Source: Raffaelea ambrosiae (Eukaryota; Ascomycota; Sordariomycetes; Ophiostomatales; Ophiostomataceae). From it: DNA of 64,000 bases. Both the position numbers and the translations under genes were made by a program. The stretch is taken from assembly GCA_002778195.1 (NCBI GenBank), contig PCDI01000001.1:1686939-1750938 (forward strand). The letters run 5' to 3'. Below are positions 10,604 to 22,285 of this stretch, in pieces. Numbering within the stretch: the first letter of the stretch is position 1; the number at the start of each line of letters is the position of its first letter. The notes under the pieces are model-generated. The model saw only the letters and a list, made by a program, of their open reading frames with translations. It had not been told where the DNA came from and searched no databases.

Positions 10604-13327
10604 ATGCATCTGGTGCCGAAAGAGGTAGGTTTGTCTTACGGCATGGAAACGCTGCCAGCCAAAGACTCAATTGCTGTTATATAAGAGCATCGTTTTCTGG
10701 AGAGGGGGGGGGGCCACCAAGACTAATATAACATTCTTTTTTATTCTTTGTGTCGCTCTCCAGCTCGACAAGCTCGTCATCTCGCAGCTGGGCTTCCTGG
10801 CGCAGCGGCGGCTCGCGCGCGGCGTCAAGCTCAACCATGCCGAGGCGGCTGCGCTGATCGCCAACAACCTGCAGGAGCTGATCCGCGATGGCCACCACAA
10901 GGTCGCCGACCTCATGACCCTGGGCGCCACCATGCTGGGCCGGCGACACGTGCTGCCTGCCGTGTGCACGACGCTCACCGAAATCCAGGTCGAGGGCACC
11001 TTCCCGAGCGGCACCTATCTCGTCACCGTGCACGACCCGATCAAGACCGACGACGGCGACCTCGCGCGCGCCCTGTACGGCAGCTTCCTGCCGGTGCCCG
11101 ATGCCAGCCTGTTCCCGCCGGCGCCGGCCACCGCCTACGCAGCCGAGGAGCAGCCCGGCGCGCTCGTGGTCGTGAAGCAAAAGGTCGTCACCCTCAACGA
11201 GGGCCGCGCGCGGATCAAGCTCAGCGTCACCAACACCGGCGACCGGCCCGTGCAGGTCGGCAGCCACTACCACTTTATCGAAACCAACCCCAAGCTGCTG
11301 TTCGACCGCAAGCGCGCCTACGGCTACCGCCTGGACATCGCCGCCGGCACGTCCGTGCGCTTCGAGCCCGGCGACGCCAAGACCGTCACCCTCGTCGCCA
11401 TTGGCGGCAACCGCGTCATCCGCGGCGGCAACCACCTGGCCACCGGCGCCGTCGAGCTGTGGCGCGCCGACGACATTGTGGCCAAGCTGCAGGCCGCCGG
11501 CTTCGCCCACGCGCCCGACCCGGTCGGCGACTACGGCCACATCGACGCCTTCCAGATGACCCGCTCCGCCTACGCCGCCATGTTCGGGCCCACCACCGGC
11601 GACCGCGTGCGTCTGGGCTCGACCGCGCTCTGGATCCAGGTCGAAAAGGACCTGACCCTGCCGGGCGACGAGTGCAAGTTTGGCGGCGGCAAGACGCTGC
11701 GCGAAGGCATGGGCCAGGCCACCGGCCGCAAGGACGCCGACTCCCTGGATCTCGTCATCACCAACGCCCTCATTCTCGACTACACCGGCATCTACAAGGC
11801 CGACATTGGTGTCAAGGAAGGCATCATTGTCGGCATCGGCAAGGCCGGCAACCCGGACGTCATGGACGGCGTCTCGCCGCCCAACATGGTCGTTGGCAGC
11901 TGCACCGATGTGGTTGCGGGCGAGGGCAAGATCATCACCGCCGGCGGCATCGACACCCACATCCACTTCATCTGCCCCCAGCAGGCGTACGAGGCCATCG
12001 CGTCCGGCGTCACCACCATGCTCGGCGGCGGCACCGGCCCCAGCGCCGGCACGTCGGCGACCACCTGCACCCCCGGCGCGCACTACATGCGCGAGATGCT
12101 GCAGGCGTGCGACGAGCTGCCGGTCAACATCGGCATCACGGGCAAGGGCAACGACAGCGCGCCCGAAGCGCTGCGCGAGCAGGTGGTGGCAGGCGCCTGC
12201 GGCCTGAAGCTGCACGAGGACTGGGGCACGACGCCCGCCGCGATTGACGCGTGTCTGACCGTGTGCGACGAGCTGGATGTGCAGGCGCTGATCCACACCG
12301 ACACGCTGAACGAGTCCGGCTTTGTGGAGAGCACGGTGGCGGCGTTCAAGGGGCGCACGATCCACACGTACCACACCGAGGGCGCCGGCGGTGGCCACGC
12401 GCCCGACATCATCTCGGTGGTGGGCGAGACGAATGTGCTGCCGTCGAGCACGAACCCGACGCGGCCGTTCACGATGAACACGCTGGACGAGCACCTGGAC
12501 ATGCTGATGGTGTGCCACCATCTGTCGCGGAACATCCCCGAGGACGTGGCCTTTGCCGAGTCGCGGATCCGCGCCGAGACCATTGCCGCCGAAGATGTGC
12601 TGCACGACCTGGGTGCGATCAGCATGCTGAGCTCGGACTCGCAGGCGATGGGCCGGTGCGGCGAGGTGATTCTGCGCACGTGGAACACGGCGCACAAGAA
12701 CAAGGTGCAGCGCGGCTATTTGCCCGAAGACAAGGACACGGGCGCCGACAACTTCCGCGCAAAGCGGTATGTGTCCAAGTACACGATCAACCCAGCGCTG
12801 GCGCAGGGCATGAGCCACCTGGTCGGCAGTGTCGAGGTCGGGAAGCTGGCCGACCTGTTGATCTGGGACCCGGCCTGGTTCGGCACGAAGCCGTCGCATG
12901 TGTTGAAGAGCGGCCTGATTGCGTATTCTCAGATGGTGAGTCCCGGCTGGCTTCGTCCTGTCATCTCCACTTGACCTTCTATTCCTTCGATTCTGACCAC
13001 CTCCAGGGCGACCCCAATGCTTCCATCCCGACGGTCCAGCCCGTCATCGCCCGCCCCATGTTTGCCCCCCTGGTGCCGCAGACATCGGTCCTCTTTGTCA
13101 GCGAGGCCAGCGTCGCGCAGGGTGTCGTCCAGGGCTACGGTCTCAAAAAACGAGTCTCGGCCGTCAAGGGCTGCCGGACAGTCACGAAAAAGGACATGCG
13201 CTTCAACGACGCGACGCCGAATGTCAAGGTGGATCCGGAGGCCTACACAGTGGTGGCCGACGGCGAAGCGTGCGAGGCGGCGCCGAGCGAGACGCTGCCA
13301 CTGACGCAAGCCTATTTTGTGTACTAG
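10604..13327 (+). CDS. URE1: Urease (single-chain fungal type)
   Basis: Three exons, 10604..10624, 10764..12935 and 13007..13327, give 837 residues, the usual length for fungal and plant urease. The enzyme splits urea into ammonia and carbamate in the cytosol with two nickel ions. The gamma, beta and alpha parts of bacterial urease are fused in order. The alpha part shows GGIDTHIHFICPQQ with metal-binding His, the GLKLHEDWG motif with Lys489 as the residue expected to be carbamylated, and MVCHHLSR with the flap-region His pair. Exon 1 is a 21-nt micro-exon encoding seven residues that complete the conserved N-terminus (MHLVPKE, then LDKL). Intron 1 (139 bp) contains a 10-base G run. Nickel-loading accessory genes are not in this window. 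Confidence 0.97.
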
Positions 13328-13450
13328 GGAAGAGACGTGGCAGGAGGGCGAGGTATCAAGAGAAAGGAAAGAGAAGAAGCATGGGAGAGCAATCCAGTCG
13401 AAAAGAATGAAACGGTTGTCAAGAGGACAATAACAGAGACTGTTTCTTTG

Positions 13451-13471
13451 NNNNNGGGGGGGGGGGGGGGG
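13451..13471. other. Five-N gap followed by 16-base G run
   Basis: Five undetermined bases are followed directly by sixteen G. The true length of the homopolymer is therefore unknown, and this is a weak point in the assembly. It lies outside any gene. Confidence 0.95.
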
Positions 13472-14730
13472 CTGGTTCTTATGTGTTCATGTAAAAAATG
13501 TCTTTTCACTGTTAACGGAAATGACAAAAATTCCTACATTTTTGGCTTGATGGAAGAGTGTCCTCTGGAACATAGTGTGTGCACCTGCCTGGACCTTCAG
13601 GGGGGCGCCCGTTTGCTCTTTCCCAAACGGCCCCCCTCCAGTGGCTGTTCGTTCCTGCCAAGTGTAGAAGGGCCTGTCTAGCAGGATTCCTCACTAGTTG
13701 ATGTTCTCTACCCAAAGTCTCTGGCACAAATGACTCATTGAACACTGGTGGTACACTAAAGCTTCATCCCTTGGTTGCCGTTGTGTGGTTTTCTGTGATC
13801 CGTGTAAGATGATAGGGTGGCCTAGGGCGACCTGGCCACCTTGGATAGCCCAACGCCTGCCTACAGCGCAGACAAGCTGACAGGACTAAGTTTGTCGATC
13901 CTGGTCTGGGATCTTTAGGTGACCACGCCGTCCATAAGCAAGCATGAAGGTCTGAAAGACAAAGCAAGGACACCCTTGGCATATAAGAAGAGTAGATAAC
14001 ACTTAAACTGCAATTGGTATTGAGATATAATCGGCAAACAACTAAAACACACTTTCCTCCTTTCTCCTCATAATCGGGGCCAGGGAAACAACACAAGCCA
14101 TGGTCATCGTCCTTTCATTTTTTGCCATCTTCCCAAAACCTTCATATGATCATAGACAAATACGCAGGTCCCGAAAGACAGGCGTGAGTGGGGGAAACAC
14201 CAAAAGAAGAAGAAAAACAGAAAACAAGAAGGGTGCGCGAACAACAAACGACGAGGGGGGAAAAAAAAAGAACACCGCGAAAATGACATACAGTACAATA
14301 CCAAATCGTAACCAGCAACCCCATCATCCCAAGCCAAACAGGAATCAACGAGAATAGGGAAAACAAAAGGGGGAGGAAAGACACGAAAAACATAAACAGG
14401 AAAGACAAACAGTTGGAAAAAAGGACAGGACGCATTATATAAAAAAGCGCAGATCGACAAAACCAGACTGACCAGAATCCATGCTGTCTGTTCCATCATG
14501 AAAGCCGCTCCAGGCGCGTTTCGTGTATGTATCGAACTCTTGGCTCCGTGGTGACGCCGGCCATGTGTATAATACAGAGACCACCTCCCCTGCTGTCGCG
14601 GGGTCTGCCGCCGTGACAGAAGACTCAACAGCAAGGCAGAGATGAAAATGATGATGATGCTTTTCCCTCTCTTCCCAATTTTTTCTTGGATCTCTCTTTT
14701 TCATTACTCTTCTCACGTCTTTCTTGAGAG

Positions 14731-14752
14731 TGCGCGCGCGCGCGCGCGCGTG
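14731..14752. repeat. Alternating GC tract
   Basis: About twenty bases of alternating G and C, a sequence able to take up Z-form DNA, lie downstream of the HMG-box gene stop codon. Confidence 0.9.
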
Positions 14753-14863
14753 TATCGGATCGCAACGAGTGGGATGAAGAGCGTCCCCCATCATTATCTT
14801 ATTTCAAACTCTAAAGAGAGCAGGATCAATATTTGGATCAGCAACAAGAACATCCGAGAACGC

Positions 14864-16746
14864 CTAACCGCTCTTAGCCTTCTTGCGTCCGGACTTCTTG
14901 GGCTCTGGCTCTTTCTCCTCAATTACCTTGGAAGGCCGCTTGCGCTTTTTATCGGGGCTGCCGGGGGTTCCCTTGACGGCGTCGGCTTCCGCTGCCGGGG
15001 TGGCTGCCTTCCGCTTGCCCTTCTTTGCCGACTTGGGCGTCTTGGCAGGAGTGTCTTCCTCTTCCTCGGCGGCGGCGGGCTGCTGCTGCAGCTGCTCGGC
15101 GATAGCCTCCTGGTCGTTGCCGGGCTCCACCTCCTTGCTCGTGGGCATAGGAATGTGGTACTCATCGGCGTACCGGAGGGCTTCCTCGTCGGACATCAGG
15201 CGTGCAGTGGCGTTGCCAGACTTGTATGAGTGGACACGAGCGTTGTACAACCGCAGGTTGTACTGGTAGGCACGGTCCCAGCCCTGAATGGTGTGTTAGG
15301 CCTGCCCGGGGAAGGTGAAAAAGACAATGACAAAAGAAAAAGAACTCGAATACTTACACCCTTGTCGTGGGCGTTCATGGTGCTCCAGCGTCGCTGGCCC
15401 TCCTCCTGGACAGCACCCTTGGGGGCATCTGGGCCCAGGTCATTGGCAATGATTGGGCGTGCGGTCTGCATGTACAGGAAGTACGGGGTCAGAGGCCGCT
15501 TGGGCGCGTTGGGGTCGATAGTGCGCTTCTTGCGCTCTTTCTTCTCCTCAACGGGCGGGGCAGCCGGAGCAGCCACGGGCTGGATGAAGCCAGGCTGGGG
15601 CAGCAGACCAACAGCATTCTCAAAGCTGATCAGATCAGCCGCCGGCTCGACCTCGCCGAGCAGCAGGTTTGACTGGCGCAGGTAATCCGTAGAAAACTGC
15701 TTAAGAAGATCCTGAATCGTGGAGAGACGCGCATAGACCTGGAGTGGGTTAATATCAAAGAGAGCATTGCACAATTGGCCAGGTTTTTTTGGGCGATCTC
15801 AGCTGGACCGGGAACAACACAGAGCCATGCGCTGCCTTTTTGGAGTAGTTTTGCTTATGTGCCTCGGGGATGACTTTCATGCGCAGTGTAGGGGAAGCAG
15901 AGGGGGGAGGGTAGGTGGTGGATAGCTGGCCCTACCTTGCGACCCAACTGGGCTAGCAAGAGTGGGCATCAGAATGTAAACAAAAGATCCCAGCAAGCGC
16001 CTGATATACGCGTGCGCGCTCTCAAAAAATAAATTGCTGGTATCATTGAGACTGGCATTTATGAGAGCGGGATGGAGCACAATCAAGAGACAGGTTGAGA
16101 ATGGGTGGGAAGATAGGCAAGGGAAGAGGGTTTCGTAGGCGCATTATGAAAGTGTGTTGTGTTGATGATTTTGGTGGGTAATTGGGATTTACGCGTTTGC
16201 CATAGATCAGGCGTGGTGGGCGCAAGAAAGAAAAAAAGAATGGCTCGCGCAAGTCGCGATGCGGCTGTGGTTTTGGGTGGAGATGTTTGGAGGTTTGGGG
16301 CAATGGGAGGACGGGTGGGTTTTGTTGTTTGTGATGGGAAAACGCGCGGGCAAGGCGGCGATGAAGCCATGCGCTGGCTGTGCAGATGTAGTGGGTGCTC
16401 GAGAGGTGGAAGTGCAGCGAAGAAGAGAGGTAGAATCGTGCTGAAGCACAGGTGAAGAATAAGGATTGGAAAGGCGCCGATGCGCGAGGAACAGAGCAAG
16501 CAGGAAGGTGCGGTGCTCGTGGAGAGAGAGAAGTGGTTTGATGTGTGTAAACGAAGCGCAAAAGCAATGCGCGCGCAATGGGCTCAGGCTGGCTCACGGC
16601 TGGCAAGACGAAGCTGGCGTGCGCAAAAGCATTGAAATACTCACCGAATCGCGAACGCGAATGAAGTTCTCAACGTCGATGACCTTGGCGGGCGCATCGG
16701 CTTTGGCAGCGGCCTCAGCCTGCTGCTTCTTAGACGGACGAGCCAT
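14864..16746 (-). CDS. HMG-box chromatin protein
   Basis: Three exons read on the minus strand, 16746..16645, 15738..15358 and 15283..14864, give 300 residues. Exon joins are in phase 0 with GTGAGT and GTAAGT donors. Residues 1-34 (MARPSKKQQAE...) are basic; a helical segment follows; one HMG box begins at about 110 with DPNAPKRPLTPYFLY and continues across the exon 2/3 join. The C-terminal third has several Lys/Arg clusters (KKRKRPSK near 273-280, KKSGRKKAKSG at the end) that look like nuclear localisation signals. It should bind or bend DNA without strong sequence preference. It resembles the Nhp10-like or related single-box proteins of Pezizomycotina; which subgroup is uncertain. Intron 1 is 906 bp, far longer than the others here. 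Confidence 0.87.
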
Positions 16747-19700
16747 GGCGCAGGTGGGTAGTAGTTACTGAGGTGTGCAATAAAAGCTGCTGGTACTAAT
16801 GGTCCAGGCGACGATGCGCTGGAGGAGAAAGTTTGTGGCGATGGTGATGCGCAAAAAAGTTTAGCTGGTTTTTGATGCTGGGAAAAAAAAAATTGGGAGA
16901 GGGGTGAGCAAGAGAGCGCGTGCGGCGTGTGTGGAGTTTTACAGTGGAAAGGGAAGAATGAAAGGGAAGGAGCGAGGGAGGAAAATCAGGAGCAGAAACA
17001 GAAGGGACAGAAGGAGGGGAAAGAAATTCGGGCGCGCGAGAGGGGGGGTTGGAGGGGGGACCTGGGGGTTTATAGGCGGCTGGGCGAGCGGTCGAGGACG
17101 CGCTGATTTGTTGTGGTCCTCAGGGAAGGCGCCTGCGTGTGTTGCGTCGGTGGTGTGTGTGGCCCTGCGTAGTTTTGGGGTGTTTGGCGTCCCAGCTGTT
17201 TTGGTGTGTTTTTTTTTTTTTTGGTCGTGGTTTATTTTTATTTTATTTTTTAATTGCTCTCTGCTAAATGGTGTGGGCTGGGTGGCCTTCTGGGCACAGG
17301 CGCATCTCACTAGGGCGGGTTCGGCAGGTTCAGCCAGTCCGCGCTCACACCACCCCTGTCCTAGTGGGTGTTTGCGCTTCTGTGGTCACTGGCTGGGTGG
17401 CTCCTGCTGGTCGCTCTTTCCTTTCTGGCTCGTCGTTTCTGAAGAGCGACCCTGTTCCTGACTGTCCTGTTGCGGCACTGCAGGGGCGCGCAATGCACGC
17501 GTACCGACGCCCGACACCGTCCTGCGGCTGGCCTGAATAGTCCTGCTGTCTCTTCTCTAATTAAGCCCAAGCCTGGTCTTCCTGTCCAGTCTCTTCTTCT
17601 CTTCACTGGCCTGCCCTCGTGCTCGCTTCTCCACTGGCCCTCTCTGGACCTCTTCGCGCTTTCCACTACCTGTCCATCCACTGACCAGCCCTCCTAGCTT
17701 TCTTGCCGTATCTCTATCTTACCCTCCTTGTAGGATGCTCTAATATTGCTGGCCTCTTCCCGTCTGTCTCGCCCGCACGCTCGCTACAACCGGTATCAGT
17801 GCCTCTCGTCAGCCTTCCCCCCTCTGCAAGTGTCACAAATCGCCTTTCGCACTCGACAGCTTACTCTGCCGTCGCTCACTGGTCCCTACACCAGGTAGTT
17901 GTGCCGCATTCCCCTCTCCCACTCGCCGTTCGCTCTGGTCGTCTTAGCTTGCCATTCTGGCAACCCCCCAAGCCCAGCCCATCCCCCCAGTCCACCCCAG
18001 CCCAACCCAACCCAACCCACTACCCAGTCACCACCTATTATCTTGAGATACCTCTACAACCTCACATAGTCCCTTCCCAGCTGCACCTCGACCATGTCAC
18101 GTACTATGTCTGGCAAATACTCTTTTCTCCTGCCGACCAGCCAAAAGCCCGAGTACGGGCATAGATGTATTCTTTTCCAGATCCAGTGCACTTTGCCCAC
18201 CAGTTTGCGTGGTTGTGTTTTGCTGTTTGCAGCTTGTTGGGGCTCAGGCCGCCGTCCTAGACGACCCAGCTGTTCTGGATGGACGCGATTTGGGGCTTTC
18301 AGTGAAGTACTGGAGGTGCGCCTGTGAAGTATTTCCAATGGCCGAAGGTGCAAAAATTAACGCATTTCGTTGTGGCTCGGGTCGGATAGGGATGTGCCAG
18401 TGGGAGGGTACTACGTAGAGCCAGCCAGCCAGCCAGCCAGCCATCGCTGGCCGACGGGGACAGACCAGACAAACTGGACAGGACTGGCGCAGTTGTGTCA
18501 CAAGCGCTATCTGCTGGCCTGTTTTGATGCTCGGCCTGCTGCCCAATAACAAGCCTCTGAAGGCCAAGGCATGTTATGGGTGGGTGGGGAGCGCGCCGCA
18601 AGAGCGGCCTGCCTGTGGCTCCGTCGCACCTCTGTGGGCGTAGTTATACGAGCACCATATGCTGCTAAACTCCGTTCGTCACTGGTTGGTCGCAGAGGAT
18701 GTGAAGCCTGGTTCCCTTGTGGCCCTTGTGCCTTCTGTGGCCGCCTTCTCTTCTTTCTCTTCTAGGCTGATCCGACACTGCCCGCTTACTGATCGCAGGG
18801 GTGGGCTGGGTGGCTGCGGGCTGCAGCTGGCTCGCACCTCCCAAGGATTTAGCGGCTTCCGTTTTAAGCCCGAGGCAGCAGCGCGAAATAAAATAAAAGA
18901 TGCTACTGCTCGTACTGACCGCTCTTCAGCACATCCACGCCCCAAGCCATTGTTTACCCAGCCCCCTCTTTTTCTTCGGTTTTTTTATTTTAAATTTTTT
19001 TTTTTTGCACTCTCGGGCTCTGGGCGTTTCCTCCCATGTTCCACCCAGCAGTTTTCCTAATACCCTGGCGCCCCCGCCCCAGAGCCCAAAACCAGAAACC
19101 AGAAAGCCAAAATCAGCAGAGCTCTGCTTCCAACGCGCGAGGCCATTATGCGCGCCCGTGAGTTCCCCACTGACTGCCCCAACATCGTAAGGGAAATGCC
19201 TCAAATCCTCGGCTTCCCAAACACCTCGTTCCCAAACGCCTCGCCCAAAGCAAACTTCCACAGCTTGCTTGTGCATTAACTGCTAGCGACTATCAGCGCC
19301 CAAATTGCAAATGCGCCCTTATCGCCCGCAACCGCGCCTGGCGCCTTGCCTCCTTGCCTGAGACAGCACTAATATGCGGTCCTCGCCGATCCCAACAGCC
19401 CAGAATGCCCGGAAAGCCCGTAGAACCCTTGCCCAGATTTGGCTGATTTGAAACTGCCTGTCTCTGCCACGACCTCGATTGTTTCGACCGCTCGGCTTGT
19501 GGCCCCGCCTCTACAACTTTTCCCTTCGTGCAGCCCATATGATCCCTCCCAAGTTTCCTGACGTGTCTCTCACGGGCAGACATGCGATATGTATCAACTG
19601 TGTACATGGTAAAACTATAAAAAGGACCATATGGTGCATGTATTCTCAATATCGCCTACAAGAAACGTCTTTGGACGTCCTGCCTGCGCGTACGCGTAGA

Positions 19701-22042
19701 GCGTTCTTGTCTCGTCGCGAGAGCTTCACCGAATGCAACGGCTGGTTGTGATGATTGTCATGAGAGGATGCTACAAGATGATGGACACGCGTACTCTGCT
19801 TGCTTCGCATCGATAAGCGTGCCGCTCGTAGTTGAGTTCGAGATACGTAGCAACAGCGCTCGAGCTTGACAAACGGAACTGTGAGAGCACGCGCAGCAGC
19901 AGAGGTCAACTAAGCCTCCTGTCCAAATATGAGCTTCCCCAAGCACAAGCTGCTGCCTGAACGCGCCTTCCGTCTAACGGTCAACCAGCATTCTTTACGT
20001 TAGGCTGCCACACATTCCCTGCTTCTAAGACCCGGTCCCAGAGGTTCCAATCTCCCCGTTCCCCGTTTCTCGTCTGCAGCTTCCAGAGCTGCCAGAGCTG
20101 CCAGAGCTGCCAGGGCTTCCGAAGCTTCCCCTCCTCCCCAATGCGCGCGTGCGCGCGCCGTTATTGTCTTGCTCTACGACCCTGACACAACAACAAGCAT
20201 GCAGGCAAAGCTCCACCACGCGCCGTTGCCGTCTAGCTCGATGAATAACGCCCTTGTTTTTCTCCCCTGTTAACAACACAAAAAAAAGCGATCGACCCGC
20301 GGGAACCAGAACAAAAACAGGCTGGCCCTTGGGCGGACCGTTTTATGTTTGTTTGTTCCACATCCTGTAGCTTAACTACGGTGTACATTCCTTGCCTGGG
20401 ACCCGTGCCACTGGTGGTTCAACCAGCCAACCAGCCAGTGAACCAGCCAGTGAAACGGCCTTTTAAAACGTACAGCCCATAGGCAAACTTTGGATCAGGG
20501 TCCTAGTTTAAAGCTCACGAGCCTAAAAATGCAAGACATGAGCCAACAAACGTAGAGCGCACCCTGCATTGGCACTCGTTGATTACCGCCCACCTGCCGT
20601 AGTTGACCCCATTGCAAAGCCACGTGCCTTCTACATAGACGTGTCATTACAGGCACGCCCCGACTGCCTCAGAGACTGCCAGCCCAAATAGGGGCAAGAA
20701 GCCGCGGAGCGTCCATCGCCGCTCGCGTCCAGCCTAGCAGAAGGTTCAAGCTAAGATGCTCTTGCCTCTGCCATGTCCCCTCATATACAGAGCAGTGCCA
20801 GCTCTTCCCATCCCCAGACGCGTCTTGGCTTCTATGTGTCTTCTGTGTCTTCAATCTTACTTTGTATCACGTGCCCGCGTACTGGCACCCACGCGGCAGT
20901 TCCTAAACATGCCAGTCTAAACCTTAAAAATAGAGCCGACGACGATTTAACGGTCGCGATGCTGCTGCAGACTCGGCAGAGCCTTCTCCAGAAGATAAGA
21001 CAGGCCCACGATTCAGGCCACGATGGGACAGCTCCATTCGCAGATCGCCGTCCTTTGTCGCAACCCCAGCAGCAGCACAACGACCCGTCTACGCCGTCTG
21101 CGGCCCCCTGCCGTTCCCCAGTGGCGGTGGCCCTCGCTCTGCCTTCTGATCTGAGCTCAGACCAGGCAGCAAACAGCCCGAGGTCGCGTCAGCCGACACA
21201 TCCCACTCGCCGCATACTGACCGCTGCGCTGCACTGAGCTCTCGCGCTCCCCTGGGCCTCTCGCTGCTCGTGCCACGATGCCAAGTGGCCTTGGCCTGAA
21301 AGAGCAACAAGCAACAAGCTCCAACGCGCTCGTATCTGTGCTCCCCCTGGCGAGGCGCCAACTGGGGAAACAAGCAACAGCCGACTCGTATCACCTCTGT
21401 GCCCCTCTGTCCTGAGCAGCAACATGTCCACGGCAATGCGCCCGTATTATCTGCCCCTCCATATGCCATCATATCCCAAGAAAGGAAAGAGGGGGGCCCC
21501 GTTCCTTCCCTCTTGGCAGCTTGGCATTGTCAGAGGGCCAACAGGAGGCCCTACCCTCCTGTTTCCTATCTTCTTTCTGTGGGCGTGTGTCTTATGCTCG
21601 TTTGTTTCGTGCGTCTCTGCTCGGAGCTCAGGGCTGCCTCCTGAAATTTCTCGCTTCTTCTGTACCGGCTTTCTCGCCTGTCTCTCTCGCTCTCTCTTTC
21701 TCGCAGCTCCTTTGTGATCCTCAAAGAACAAAGCTGTTCTTTTTTTTTCTCTTTCACCTTTTACATACTCTCTTCTCCCGTCTGCCTTCTGCCGTCAGCT
21801 CAGTGAGCCGATCGTGTCTTTTTTTGCCAAGCACCTTGGTCTTCTAGCTATCTCTCCATATTCTAAAGCTTGCCGAGAGCTGAGCTTCGAGTTTTTTCTC
21901 TCTTCTTTGGCTGTGCCTTTTTCTCGCTGCTCTTCCAACCCCTCATTCTCTCTTCAGACTCACCCCGTTCGGTTGCCCTTGCCAGACATCGCCTGCTGTT
22001 CCCAACGTCCATCTTGCAACTACCGACTAGCCATATACCGCG
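16747..22042. other. 5.3-kb region without recognisable gene
   Basis: Only short low-complexity frames are present on both strands and none looks like a known protein. The region contains CCAG repeats (18419-18443), an AGAGCTGCC triplicate (about 20086-20115), AACCAGCCAGTG repeats (about 20415-20455), a T run near 17208-17222, and C/T-rich sequence from 21640 to 22040 typical of a leader. It may hold long promoters, untranslated leaders or non-coding transcripts for the HMG gene and the HET-C exon. Confidence 0.5.
18419..18443. repeat. CCAG tetranucleotide repeat
   Basis: Six tandem copies of CCAG/AGCC are followed by a related imperfect copy. It lies in non-coding sequence. Confidence 0.9.
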
Positions 22043-22169
22043 ATGGGTTTCCTCAAGCAGCCCCCTCCTCTGCTTCTCGGTGTCGTCGTCTTTCTGCTGC
22101 TGGTCCGCCGTGTCCACGCCTTTGGTGCTGGCAACATTGCTGGTATCTCCAAGGTTGAGGGACAGAACT
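22043..22169 (+). pseudogene. het-c: HET-C first exon (gene truncated)
   Basis: The exon encodes a hydrophobic signal peptide and then FGAGNIAGISKVEGQN, closely matching the start of mature HET-C, the secreted Gly-rich product of the Neurospora-type het-c allorecognition gene (family Het-C). The exon ends in phase 1 at a GTACGT donor (22170). A 116-bp intron with GCTAAC and CCTAG follows, and the spliced codon would be the Trp that follows in HET-C. After that the sequence is not HET-C but a POT transporter in another frame, so translation would stop about 22 codons on. A weaker donor (GTTGAG at 22154) would join the two in frame. The rest of het-c is not in the window. Recognition rests on about 18 residues plus the signal peptide and the intron place. 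Confidence 0.7.
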
Positions 22170-22285
22170 GTACGTGAAGGCTCCCGAGAACTCTGTTCGA
22201 GACAGGCCGGGCGAACTGCCCTCGAGGAGTTGGTGCAACACGGACTGGGCGAATGGTGGGGTTGCTAACGTCTCCAACTGCCTAG

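Larger units (their letters stand above)
13328..14863. other. Intergenic between convergent urease and HMG genes
   Basis: No gene is supported. It contains an assembly gap (13451-13455), a G run right after it, and an alternating GC tract at 14731-14750. AT-rich sequence at 14100-14460 probably includes the 3' regions. Confidence 0.55.

Noticed and set aside
10677..12899. 740-codon open frame on the minus strand
   Set aside because: It is antisense to urease and arises from GC-biased third positions; its translation has no domain character.
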